Below are positions 51,834 to 64,000 of a stretch of 64,000 nt of DNA, in pieces (within the stretch, counting starts at the first letter, position 1; each line of letters starts with the position of its first letter). The position numbers and the translations under genes are program-made. Origin of the DNA: Sinohyriopsis cumingii (lineage: Eukaryota; Mollusca; Bivalvia; Unionida; Unionidae); the NCBI GenBank assembly GCA_028554795.2, contig JAPYKE020000522.1, positions 62,001 through 126,000 of the forward strand, given 5' to 3'. The notes under the pieces are model-generated. The model worked only from the letters and a program-made list of their open reading frames with translations, was not told the origin of the DNA and ran no database searches.

Positions 51834-54800
51834 TAGTTTAGATAAACATGGTTTACGCTAAGCGCTTGCACGCTAACGCGCGTTGTACTATGATGTCATT
51901 TTTTTGCGTCGGATGCTACTTAAACACCAATAATGTGACAAGTGGGAAAACACCATTGGAGCGTGACCGGATGTAATAAACACAGTATAACCCAAATGCG
52001 TTGCTGTTGATGTGCTGAATTTGTATGTAATTATAAAGTGATGCCCATACTAGCCGTCGGTGTATCATGATTTTATTAGCTGCTGTGTGGTTACAATGAC
52101 GCTATCGTTTCCATCTAAATCCTCATTAGCTGCGACAGCCACGATGGCACGTTGATTTTTGCTCTTTACAAGTCCAGTCTGCTGACACGATATTCTCACT
52201 GTACTTTGCTGTTTAGACAACATACTTACATGACGGCCTTATTGCGCGCGAGCCCACCACGTGCCATTCTTCGGATGGCTCTTAAAATACTGTCCACAGC
52301 GTTTCTGCCGGCGTTGCCGTATTTAAATGGTCAAATGTTAAGTTATATAGGCAAGGTAAGCGATATCTGGCAGACTTGGTCCCTTGTTAAGTTTGTTGAG
52401 CTCATTATAGACTCCGCTTCGACATCATGTGCCACTGATTATCGTTCTTGCACTGAGGAATATCTCATTTGGGAGGTGAAAGACTCGACATTTTACATAC
52501 TGCTCTAACATACTTTCTTACCAACAAATATATGATTGTTCCTTTAAAAGTATTTAAAAATTCACAAATGTGAAATGTAGTATTTTAGTAACATTTGGAA
52601 TAAAGTTGTTTGTGAGAAAAATCGCTCTAACATCAACTTCACTTATTAAATTTTGTAATCTCTTGAGGGGAATGAAAGGGTATTTCACCTTTTTCGAGTT
52701 TGCATCGCTCATACCCGAATATGGGAACCAAGGACCGGAGCTTTACTTGTAAGGAAATGCCAGCTTACAAAAGATATATATTGCCCCCAGTCACCTTTTC
52801 CTAGTATTTAGCTAGGAGTTCGTTATTTTTATGTAGTTTGTTTGATGTACTGTAAGTCCCCGAACACTGGTCGTGCGATTCTAGATTGATCTGAGCAACA
52901 ATATGGTACAAGCTAAAGAAAACCAATGAGGTGGGTGAAGAACAGGCGAAAATTGCACAAATTGCATCCGAAAAAGTGAATTGCAGATGGAATATTCTTT
53001 ACAAATTTTATTTATTTCTTTGATTCTTAAAAGCTTACCCGTGCTTATTTCAAACGTAATTGCGGGAACGTAGTCTTGACAAGAAACATTAGCAGTCCAA
53101 CAACATCACACTCATTATTGAAAATCAAGGCATTTAAAGTTAACTGTAGAATGTTATCGTTCACTGGTTACCACGGAATTAATTTTTGGGTAAAATGATT
53201 TAGTGCTTCCTCGTATGGATTGGTTGTTTCCATGAAGAAGGATACAAGTGTGTTTCACAAACAGAGTTTACCATTTGATATTATATGGGGAACACCATGT
53301 CCAAAGAGTATAAATGCCGACGCAAATTCTTATCTATTGATACATGTAATCCTATGTTCCTGGCATCGTTTGTGTGTAAAGGTTATGTTCATATAGAGTT
53401 ATGATCTCTAAATTATGTCTTGAAAACTTCTTAATCAGCAAATGATTTATACAGTTAACGTTGTTTTACTCAAATTTCAAAATCATGTACATTCTAATTT
53501 CAGAAGAAGAAAACATTTAGTTGCTATGTTTTCAGTTTCGGGAGACAATTTGCCCTGTTAATTTATCAGTGTTAAAGTGTACTATAACCTTATGTTCAAG
53601 ATTACGAAATTTAATAATGGCTACAGCTGCGTTTTCTGGATGGTCTGGGTTGGTTCGTGGTTGTTGGATGAGTCTCACTGTGGCGCTGACTGGACTCGAA
53701 TATTGAACTTTCACATTCTGTTTCACCTGCGTATTGTTTCCGTCCAATAGGTACTATTAGTTTGGTATACATTGTATGTATCAGTTGACTCGTCAACATT
53801 CATGGTAAGCCCTGTGCAAACGTTTGGACACAGCCAACCATACAGTAATGCAGGATTATTAGTGGGATATTTAAACAATACAATTAACGATTTTCCTTAC
53901 TTTTAGTATGTTGATATTCGTACATATTCGCATGTATTAAATACAGCGTTTTAATCACGAAATAAATGTTTCTTCCCAAGAGTATGTGAAATGACTTTTA
54001 CTTTCTCTTTAACACTATTTTGGCATGCGCATATTTTGATCGGTTGATCTCGATGGAAAGAATCATTTGAATTGATATTAGCAAAAAATTTTTCAATGGA
54101 TTTGGTTACATATTATAATTAAAAAATGCGTTCATTGATCTCTCTAGTTGATTCCTCTGATGGGTACTATTCTTAAACAGGTAGTAATGTGAATGATACA
54201 TTATGAAAGACAGAATATTGTCCAATTTTTATGGAAAGAAAATACTGATATGTAAGCTAATTCTGAATAATTACTTTATTTGGAATAACAGTAAAGATGG
54301 CATGGTACTCTTCTGCGCAATAAAAATATCAGTCTTTTATAAATTGACGGTTCTTGTACTGGCATTTATCACAAGATAATACGAAGTCATCTTCTGCTGC
54401 TTCAGCACTGTGGCCGTTGTAAGCATGGACTTGTTTGCTTGTCATTCCTGAAATCAAGAGCTGCATAAAGCATATATAGCTCAAAATGATTCATATTTTA
54501 TCAAAGAAAATATGCACAAAACATTAAGCTGAATCTGTCTTCAAGATCATAGATGATCTATAATAAAAATATTTATTTTTCCTGAAGCGAATAAATATTA
54601 TAACAAACAAGACCGAGACGAAACCTTCGCTCTGTGCTTTAACTTTGTGTGTCAACTGATATTTCACATACATGACGTGAACTGGAAATTAATATCATAG
54701 TCAGTTATTGCAATTCATGATAAGGTTCGGTTTACATACTGCATTATCAAATGGATCTAAACATCCATCTGTACTTCTGTGTGTACATCTAAACGGACAT

Positions 54801-57800
54801 TACCGTTGTGTATTTAAAACAGTATTAATTACATGATAGCATGTTTTATGACATCAACCACACAACATTTTATTCTCACGATTAGCGTTGGCATCAGATT
54901 CGACATTTTTATAATTAATAATCCATAATTAGATGAATTAATAAACGTATTTTTTCTTCAGGTTGTCAAAAGGTAATTATACATTTTGCTGTGTTCTAAC
55001 GTGTTGGACTGAAGCTAGTTTCCCACTTACTAGCAAATTATAAAAGCATGATTTAAAAATATCAATAATAGCTCATAAGAATTTTAGCATCTTAATTAAG
55101 ATGTAGATGTGTATACTACAAATCCAGGCACATGTTCCTCTGTTGTCTCTCCATATCTGACGGCGGTATTGTAGGCTAAGCACCAAGCATGTATTAAAGC
55201 TTGCAGACTGGCAGGCTTATTCTAGCCTTGAAGGCGGTGAAAACACTTTATAATATATTAAAGATCATGCGTGTTGTCAGATACCTCTGAGACCATATTG
55301 GCAATAATATACGTTTATATACATGACTTACATTTTATCACAAATACAACGATCTAACTTTGACTCAAGCAATTAATTTCCAACCTTATAAGTTTCCTTC
55401 AAACGTAGTTTTTTTTGCTTGGAATAAGGTGTACTACTTGTTGGAATGGTACTGATGAAACAAAGATACTAGTAAATTACAATTTTTTTTTTTGCTCTTG
55501 TATCCATTTTAAACTGAGCATATGACAGACCCATACTAATTTTACATCTGTTTGGAAACTATTTTGTCAAACATCAACATTTTAATAAAAAATATGTCTA
55601 ATGCTGAACCAGATGTTCGAAAACGATGAACCAGACTGCGCTCACTATTCCCGAGCTGCAGCGTAAGGAGTGGTTGTAGTTTAGATTACTTTCGTCCGTC
55701 CCACAGTAAATCTGTCGTTTACCACATCTAATCCTAAATGAAGAACTGTATATGAATAGAACTGTCCCGATTATGAAACATCTATATATCTAATAGAGTT
55801 TCGATGATGAACCGTGGTTCACATTCCAGTGATGCGGGCGTGGATTTAGAAAGTGAGTTTGTACGTGTGCGTTTGGGGAGCAATACATATTGATGGTGAA
55901 AATGTTCTAAGTTGCTATGAGGAATGACAGATAAATGGGGAACCGTTTTCCAAAACCCAATTTATCACTATAAATTCATCATAAACGTTTTATAACACCT
56001 AATTACAAACTTGTTACAGAGTTTAGAATGCACCTACTAGCAGGCACTTGCAACATTGAGTTCTACTGCTGGACAAGAAGATCTTACACTTGCAGTTACG
56101 TCCACTTTACTGAGAATTCATTACGAAGATTAGTAACCGCATTGTTTGACGTCTAATTAGTGAAAAGAAGAATTCTCCTTGGAATGAGCATTTGTTGGCA
56201 ACTTTATCAAATTAAAATTTCTCCATCAAATCTAGAACGCTCACCTTATTCGAGATTATAAAATTGACAATTTATAATAATATCAATACTGGAACTTTTC
56301 TTTACATTTTAGAGAAAAGAGTCATTATAGCTTCCTTTGATTGAAATAAGTTTAATGCCATTACACGTCACTTTGATTATCAAATATTCCATATCATTTT
56401 CACCAGTAATGTCTGTGCTGTTTGAAACTATGTTTCATTTTATCGATTATTGGAGACACGTGTCCAGGTCCCAAGATGGCAAGAAAGCACAACAATGTTG
56501 TTATTCGACCATTTGGAAAGCCCTATGTACGAATCTTCAAGTGCAAAATAGTTCATATGTATAAGAATCTATTAGACACCAAGTATGTGAAAATAGGAAA
56601 ATCGTCTATGTGATGACGATCGTTTCAAATCAAGGCCTGATTGAACATCTTGGATGATTGGAGTACTCTGCGAATTATTCAGTATAACGTATGATGTTGT
56701 CTGAGTACATAGGACAGATAAATGATGCAATAAATATTATACCAATACTTATTGAAACAAAATCTATATGCTTACAAAATGGGTGGTTGACCAGAGGAAT
56801 AGAGCATTCAGTTTCAACTGGCAACGCAACGGTCGCTAAAGGCATTACAGACTAAATGATATTGCTGCAGGAGTTTTAATTAGTTTTAAGTTCATATGAT
56901 AACGACACATTTGCATATGATAGCAAAGTATAAATGGTTAAGGTATATTGACTTCTAACGGTATGAATCATCTTAAGACATTGTTCATAGCAGCATTAGC
57001 AAAAGAAGAAAACATGATAGCGTCCTAACTAAAACGTTAATTTCCGGTCTTATCGACATAAAGCTGCATACTTAACATTCGAAATCTTACAATCCTTACA
57101 AAGTTGATGCGAAATCTTAAATGTGATGTAAACGAAAGGCAGGAAATAGTGATTCTTCAAGGACTAATCAAAACGTTACGAGGTATTACAGCCAGGAGCC
57201 ATAACCCATCTTAATAATGAATTGTAAAGCAAACTTGTTTGAGGTCTTACCAATATACAGCTGTAATCAGACTTTGGCTTAAATCGAGAAACACGCGGAA
57301 GCCAGATTCTTGTCGGATGAAAACCGGACGGAAACCAACAAAGGACAATGTGATTAGTTCCTCCGACAACGTCGAGCGTGATGACGCTAACATAAAAAAA
57401 CCATTAAAACTATTGATGTTCGTAATATACATCCTCTTTACATTTTAATCTTTATGTTAGGAGGTGTAGTAGAAGTAGTAGTAGTAGAAGAAAATAAGTA
57501 TAATAAGATGTAGAAGAAGAGAAGGAAGAAGAATTCACGTGCGTTATAATGCGAACCTTTTACATAGCATGGATATTCTAATAATTTGCAAGTACAAGGG
57601 CTTTTCATAATGGCAATAATCATGATTTCGATTTTGTCCGAATGCACGATACAAAAATTAGGTTAGCTTACTATTTTACTTACCTGTGCTACTTACCTGT
57701 ATTAATGAATTCATCTTGCAGATGATTGGGCAGGCTACTTAACACTTGAGATACAGGTGATGTTGAACGTTGTTTTGTAATATTCCCTTTCAAAAACGTC

Positions 57801-60800
57801 ATGGGATCCATGGCTTAAATATCCAAGTCGGAATGACCTGAGATTTAATTTCTTGCCGCATCATTTTTTAGTTGCTTCCACAAAACTATTGAGAATAGTA
57901 TAAGTCATTGCATTTTGCCAATATTCTTTATGATTTATCTTACTGTGTGATGTTCGCAATAATAAGTTAACGAAATTTTATCTTTTCAAAACTAGTAATT
58001 TAGCTTTTTTGTTGGGATAAAGATGTTGATATAATTGAGAATGAACGATTAATCTAATTGCAACGTCAGTGAATATGTAGTTTCAGGAAAGATGATTGCA
58101 AGATTTGAAGACTTAGGATGCAAATTTAACAGCTTCAGGACAAATATATTAGCACCAGCTGCAATTGTCTAATGTACTTTGTCCTGTTATTATGTATGGA
58201 ATTTACTGGTATATAACAGTACAATCCAAACAAATTGAATCAAAACAACGTTTTTCCAACCAAAAGCAGCACATGCTCATAGTAGGTTATTTCCATTGAC
58301 AGTATTTATTTAGATGATAATATCATTCAATTCCAAATTGAAACGAAATCATTTTCCAATATTTTACTGACAATTAAGAACCGTTACATTACAGCATATT
58401 TCATCAAAATTGACTCTGAAAGAATAAACGGAGAAAATCAGACAAGTCTGCCGTGCTGGATCAGAGCTATGCTACATGAATATAGCAATTGTGATTGGTA
58501 ACTATAAATATGAGGGAAACAATTGTTTTCATATTTATTGCTACGATCAATCTAATAAAACACAAAAATATATAAACGAATTGCACTTCGCCACTGGAAT
58601 CCGTAAAGGAGCTTAATATTAACAGAACAAATTGTTTGATGTGGACTGACACTATTAGAAATTATCTCCTGTTTCTAGGAGTGATAGTTTATACATATCA
58701 CGAAAATATTTCGAAACTCCACCTTTTTTTGTAAAGAAACGGGTCATCATTATGCGCGGTATATGATACATTATCTATCTAGAACTTCGTGTAAGAGAAA
58801 ACAAGATTCGTTCGCTTGATTCCAATACCAGTATCTTCAGAAATGTAGACTATACATGGCGGCCAGTATAACTGTGGAGAAAAGTCCGGGAAAATCCAAG
58901 TAAAAAACCGACCGATCCACGGGACGTTACTAGCAGGTTTCTCACATACCCATATTTGACGAGCCAGACACCCACGCGGACAACGGTGATATAGAAGTGG
59001 TCGGTAAATGATTGAAAATGTGATGTCGTATAACGACAACTAAAATGAATATAGAAAATAACTTACTGAGTGAGGGGACCTGCAGTCTGCATACAGAATC
59101 GATATTGTCCGAAAGACAAAGGATTAAATTATACGCTCCCAATGTACACTCCCCAAACTGTTCCGTCATCTATCGTCGATATTCCTGGGCATGAAGCTGG
59201 ATCCATGTAACCAAATTTAACGATAGGCCTAATATGAAAATGAAATTTTATTGAGTGAGATATATATGTGCAACTTGTGTGGAAATTAAACATTTTTACT
59301 AATATAAAGCATATTTTTCCTATTAAAATATGTTTATTCATCAATTTATCAATGCTTACCCGATCTTAATAACATAGTAAAACCACTACTATCTCGCAAA
59401 TGCAGCCCTCCCAGGCAAAACATATTAGTTTAACATCTAAACATTATCTAGTCACCTTTGTGGCAGTTAGGGTGAACTGCTCTTGATACAGTGATTGAGG
59501 CCTAATTCCGTGAACATTTCATTTACTACCGGAGCGAAAGGCACGCTCTCCATATGTATGTTACTGCATGTAGACTGAGTGCGTGTATGTGTATTATGAT
59601 CATGTATTTTTGAAGAAGAAAAAATTGCTATAACAATGTTTTTTTTCTTCAAATGCGCTTACCTGATTATAATACCTTGTTAGAAAAGGTAAGAGGCGGA
59701 GGGTGTTACATTCCCTTATTCTGGATATGCCACCATCGGTCCCCTAAGGTATGTGCGACAAGTTCTTAGATAACCTGACTAGAAAATATACTTCATTAAT
59801 CAGAGAATGCCTTCAAAAGGAAACATTTTCAGTCCAGTAAATTCAGCGGAATTAGTGAAGCCGCGTCCTTAAAAAACTATCGAACTATATAAATCACACC
59901 AGGTAGAGACGATCATTCTGGCATGAAGAAAATAAAAGCCGGAGAAGGTGGATGCTGATCTCCGTCTCACGGCATGGATAATGTCAGTTAAGAAACAGTT
60001 TCACACAAAAGCAGTGCTTTTCTAGACTGTACAAACTAAGTGAGCCTGAAAGAGTATCATATTTCATTTGATTAATTCCCAATATGCGGTACGAAAAACC
60101 CATTTTGTCGAGGACGAAAGTGTATGTGCTGACATGACGTCATTTCTGTCGCCATTTCTGTCTTTGTGGTGGGGTAAGAAGATACGTGGTCTCCTTCGAC
60201 GCATCGGTTTGGATCATCTAAATTTCCATCTCAGAGCTTGTACTGTATCCTATAGGCGACTTTATGATGAATTATCCACAGTAGACAGGGATTTTCCTAC
60301 AAAAGTCTGATTTTCTTGGCAATGAATGCATGGGCCGTCGTGAGTAGTACTGACCCACCCTGTTGAAACTACAAGTAGTTTAGGTCAACTGAAATGTTGT
60401 GTATCTCGCTCATGCTGCATGTAGTGGCTAGTTTGAGTTGGAAGACGATATTACATGACAGGTGAACCAATAAAGCATCAAAACGGTTCGAACTGTGTCC
60501 TATTCCCTTCCTCAGCCATGTTAGCACCCATGGCATATTCCACTTCGGGCACAAAGTCAGCACCTTTGGACGTGTGAACTCGAGATTGATAGCAGATTGT
60601 GTAGGTCTTGTTTGATATCATATCTTTAATAATGATGGAGCGTGTCAGAGATCATGAAACGGTCACCGTTCATCGTCATTGGCTCTAACTGTTTCTCGTC
60701 AATGTCTCAAAGTTAGGAGTTGGCTATTGCATTATTGATTTTTTCAGCGGCGTTATATTTTCGAACTCACACTATTGTACGAAAATTCTCCATTTCTCTG

Positions 60801-61012
60801 CTTGACCTCAGGTCACAATTTACAATTTATAAAAGCAACCATTACCTAATAGCAAATAACCTTGTAGAATGATCTAATAAGCCTTGTTTATTTACAACAC
60901 AATAGCCTATAAAATTCACTTAGGAATCTCCAAAACCCTGACCCTGATCAACATATTTACTCCTTCTTTGTTTACCTGAAAAATAATCCTGATAATAAGC
61001 TAATACACATAG

Positions 61013-61311
61013 TGTGTGTGTGTGATTTCGATTTTTAACGTAGCGTTAACAATTTTTCAGTCATATCGTCTGCACTGTGATAGTTTATGTGAAGTCTAGC
61101 ACTGGGGCATCATCCCGCAGACATGTAGCATGATGTCCCACCCAGTTACATTATCCTGACACCAGGCCGACCAGTCCTAACACTAACCTCTTAATGCTGA
61201 GCACCTAGCGAGGCAGCTGTTTGTACCATTTTTGTAAGTCTTCGGTAGACTCAGCCGGGGATCGAACCCACGACCTCCCGCATCCGAGGCGGACGCTATA
61301 ACCACTAGCAA
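61013..61311 (-). mobile_element. SINE A, copy 5
   Basis: Same insertion site and boxes as in the other copies, with no private change noticed. Confidence 0.87.
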
Positions 61312-61558
61312 ACACATAGAGAATAATAAAGCTATTATTAGTTGTTTACATAAGTGAAATAAATATAATTTTTTAATTAAAAAACAACCAGGTCAGGCAG
61401 AAATGGATTCAGTTTTGCACGAGGTCAATTCCAGCAAACAGTGTTACATTACAATAACATGCAATGCAATAAAAAGAAAATTTAAAAGTAACATACAAAC
61501 AATTAAATTAAATATACATCACAGTATAATCCTAAATCAGCATCGACTGGGTTTTTGC

Positions 61559-63284
61559 ACAATGCATCAACATGGCCATGCGTTAGTGTGAATATTTCAT
61601 CATCAAGCACGTAACGTTTATCGTCAAACAACTTAACCAATTCTGTTGGGCACGTATGTATATGTTGTGTGATTTATTTATCTTACAGTGTTCATGGAGG
61701 CTAAGCTGTCAAGTAATCATCATGCGTGACTTGCTTCTTGATATTTTTATCCCCTTGGTCCTTTATTCTGCTCCCGTCCGATAGCTTGATGGAATGCATA
61801 TTACTGCCTTGTCCGACAAATTCCGCGATGGGTACCAACAACATCTCATCATTAAACTTTCCAATAATCTTCGTATTAACTGGATCATAGTATTCACTGT
61901 TCTGAGGATAATCCGAGAAATTAAAGAATTCGCGTGGTCCATATAGATCTACATAGATATATTCCGTCCTAATTTCATAGCAGAGCGAGTCTGCATGGGT
62001 AAAGAGTAATTTTGATTTACTGCCATATTTATTTTTGATGAACTCGTAATGAAATTCGTCAGTCAGGAATCTGGATAACTCCAATACGGTAAATCCACAA
62101 TAGAGTGATTAATCGAGTTTGATTATAGTCCGCTTAAAATAGATGGTTACTAAATTATCGTCAAATATTGTTACGCTGACAAAATGCGGCGAGTTGACTA
62201 ATTTATCTCTCCTGGTCACATCAGTAACCAACTCGACATTGACACGCTTTTGTATGTTTTCCATATTCTTACCAAAAATACTGTTATTCATAACTTTGAA
62301 AAAATCCTTTTCAAAATCCGACTTGGTGTCTTTTAAATTTTTGCGGTGTTAAAATTGAGATAACTTTAGAGCCAGCGTTGATGTTTAGACCTGAGTACAT
62401 GGTGAATAGAAGTCACTTGCTTCACTAAATCCTTGTAATGTTTGAGATTTTTTTAAAATGAATCATCTATTGTATTTATCCATCAGATTAAGCACCAATT
62501 TTGGCACGCTCGCTTAATAGCACTTTCAGACGCTGACTTGTTCGACTGATATATCGTCACACACGATCTCGTGAATTTAACCGTATCATCACTGGCATCG
62601 AACAACCACTGGATAAACCGCTCCGGATTCATCCATGTTCCTACGGGTAATTTTTGCTACTTCGTCCACCATAGAATTATTGGTATTTAAGTATATAATG
62701 TATTTGAATTTCTTGCTGGGGTTATAATCAGTTATGATTTTGTTGTTGGTTCTCGAATGTTTGTGTTTGATAAATTTGAACATATCGGCATCTGTCAATA
62801 ATTTCAGCGTGATTTGAATTATTTTCATTGCGGCATCCCATTAGAGATCGAGAGAAGAATAATACCATGCCGGATCCAGCTGAGAACCTATCTCTGAAGT
62901 TTTCAAAAAACATCAGCGAGTAATTAAACATCTGTTACATATGATGATACTCGTTAAGATCTGCGCTGTTGATCGCACGAACATCCAACCGGGTCCTTCT
63001 CTGGCGTAATAAGCAAGTTTTGCTTGTAACGAGAAAATAATTTACCGTACGTTGTAAACTCGGTTGGTAATGCGTTCTGATTTTGTAATAATCGTCGGGA
63101 TTGAATCCGCACCGTCTAACTTGGTGCAGCCGACAGTTACTGCAAACGTGAATTCTTACCTTGATGCACTGCTAAATGAGCGTCTATGATGCGTCTGAGC
63201 ATATTTTCAGATCGCTCCTCAAGCTCATGAAGAGTGGTCACATCATCGTTTTTCACAGTGATGCCTCTTGATCGTGGACGATAA
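61559..63284 (-). pseudogene. Polinton DNA polymerase relic, copy 5
   Basis: Same lesions as copy 1, with no private change noticed in the conserved blocks. The 127-codon piece is 62084-61701. Confidence 0.92.
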
Positions 63285-63971
63285 ACGCCTCCCTGCGACG
63301 TACATAATGTAATGTTGCCATCGTGTATACAAATAACAATAATTGTTTAGTTGGTAGTATTATTAGAATTTAGTGCAATACACTGATCATCGCTGCTACT
63401 CTTTGCTGATGCTTGCTAACACACTCGATCAACCACTGTATATTCATATAACTCGTGCTGTCTCATCAGTATTTCTTTCGAAAAGTCAATGTAAAAAGAC
63501 CCGCAAGTTGTTTCTAAATATCATCGTTGTTGTTCGGTGCGTAATATTTTCATATGACCTGCGACTCTGATTCTCACCCTGACGCTGGCTATCCGGAAAC
63601 AAAGTCCTCATCAGTGTTGACCACGTCACAATAACACAGAGGATTTTGTCACTCATATTATTATAAAGATTACATAAATAATATCTGATGACGTAGAGGA
63701 CTAGCGATATCAAGTGGAGCACTAGCATTTGTATTACAGGCTTCAGCAAAAAATACACGCAAAAATATCACATCAGAAACAAACTCGCCAACGTTTAACT
63801 TATCGCATGAAGACCAATTAAAATGTGAGACCGGCTTGGAAGATCAATTCCAGGCCGGCAAAATAAATCCAGTTCGATTTTATCTTCAAAACAATATTTG
63901 ACGCGATGAGATTACCCGATCACGCCAGAACATGTAAACCGATAGCGAGTAAGCGAGTTGTACGAACGGAT

Positions 63972-64000
63972 CTACAACGAGATCATTGCCTCAAAATCAG
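63972..64000 (-). pseudogene. Polinton integrase relic, copy 5 (3' end only, cut by window)
   Basis: Only the last few codons of the chromodomain end fall inside the window. The rest of the relic and SINE B should follow beyond 64000 if the array continues. Confidence 0.7.

Larger units (their letters stand above)
42241..56325. repeat. Tandem unit, copy 4 (14,085 bp)
   Basis: Direct repeat of copy 1 at offset +42240. Its left part shares the copy 1 states (A at the equivalent of 623, T at 3178 and 3184). Its right part shares the copy 3 states (A at 7585, T at 9448, T at 12711). At the equivalent of 13338 it matches copy 2. Private variants include G near 43580 (aggtgagc), A near 42778 (gatatagc) and T at 48507, which removes a stop codon in one frame. 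Confidence 0.98.
56326..64000. repeat. Tandem unit, copy 5 (partial, 7,675 bp, cut by window end)
   Basis: Direct repeat of copy 1 at offset +56325, changing to +56324 after one A is lost from the A run near 57391-57397. It stops inside the chromodomain part of the integrase relic only because the window ends. It shares the copy 3 states at 287, 623, 3178, 3184 and 7585. Private variants include G in ttaggaggtg near 57463, A in tataagtc near 57903 and G in cacatgctc near 58275. Confidence 0.98.

Noticed and set aside
1..64000. rDNA, histone or snRNA gene cluster
   Set aside because: No 18S/28S/5S-like blocks, histone frames or snRNA-like sequences seen in the unit.
1..64000. CRISPR array or bacterial/phage tandem amplification
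   Set aside because: The only repeats are the 14-kb units, the two SINEs and low-complexity tracts. There are no short regular repeats, no operons and no long open frames.

Overview
The window is one tandem array. A unit of about 14.08 kb is repeated head to tail about 4.5 times: 1-14084, 14085-28157, 28158-42240, 42241-56325 and a partial fifth copy 56326-64000. The array starts and ends inside the repeat at both window edges, so its true length and flanks are not visible. Copies differ by scattered substitutions, homopolymer length changes and one 11-bp deletion. I estimate roughly 0.1% pairwise difference by eye.

The DNA looks like non-coding animal nuclear DNA. It is AT-rich, has no bacterial-style operons, and its longest open frame is 127 codons. 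It carries tRNA-derived SINEs and the remains of a Polinton/Maverick-type (adintovirus-like) DNA transposon. The SINE and the Polinton flavour suggest a marine invertebrate, most likely a mollusc. That is an inference from remembered sequence style and not a database match.

Within each unit (copy 1 coordinates), 1-4680 holds no recognised gene. A minus-strand SINE (SINE A) lies at about 4689-4987. A decayed Polinton block on the minus strand runs from about 5235 to 9593. In transcription order it holds a small CxxC zinc-ribbon protein (9593-9363), a phospholipase A2-like capsid-type domain (9203-8904), a retroviral-type integrase with a C-terminal chromodomain (about 8835-7648, split by SINE B at 8295-8606), a short conserved-looking ORF relic (7332-7050) and a protein-primed family B DNA polymerase (about 6960-5235). 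All of these are broken by stops, frameshifts, deletions or lost catalytic residues. The stretch from 9630 to 14084 has a few coding-like fragments I cannot identify. I saw no capsid, ATPase or protease gene and could not find terminal inverted repeats.

The genes do not work together now: the Polinton block is a fossil. The order of events reads as Polinton insertion, then decay, then SINE insertion into the dead integrase, then recent amplification of the whole 14-kb segment. Variant sites show copies 2 and 4 to be mosaics of two haplotypes, which points to unequal exchange or gene conversion within the array. An assembly artefact or a multimeric circular molecule is the main alternative.
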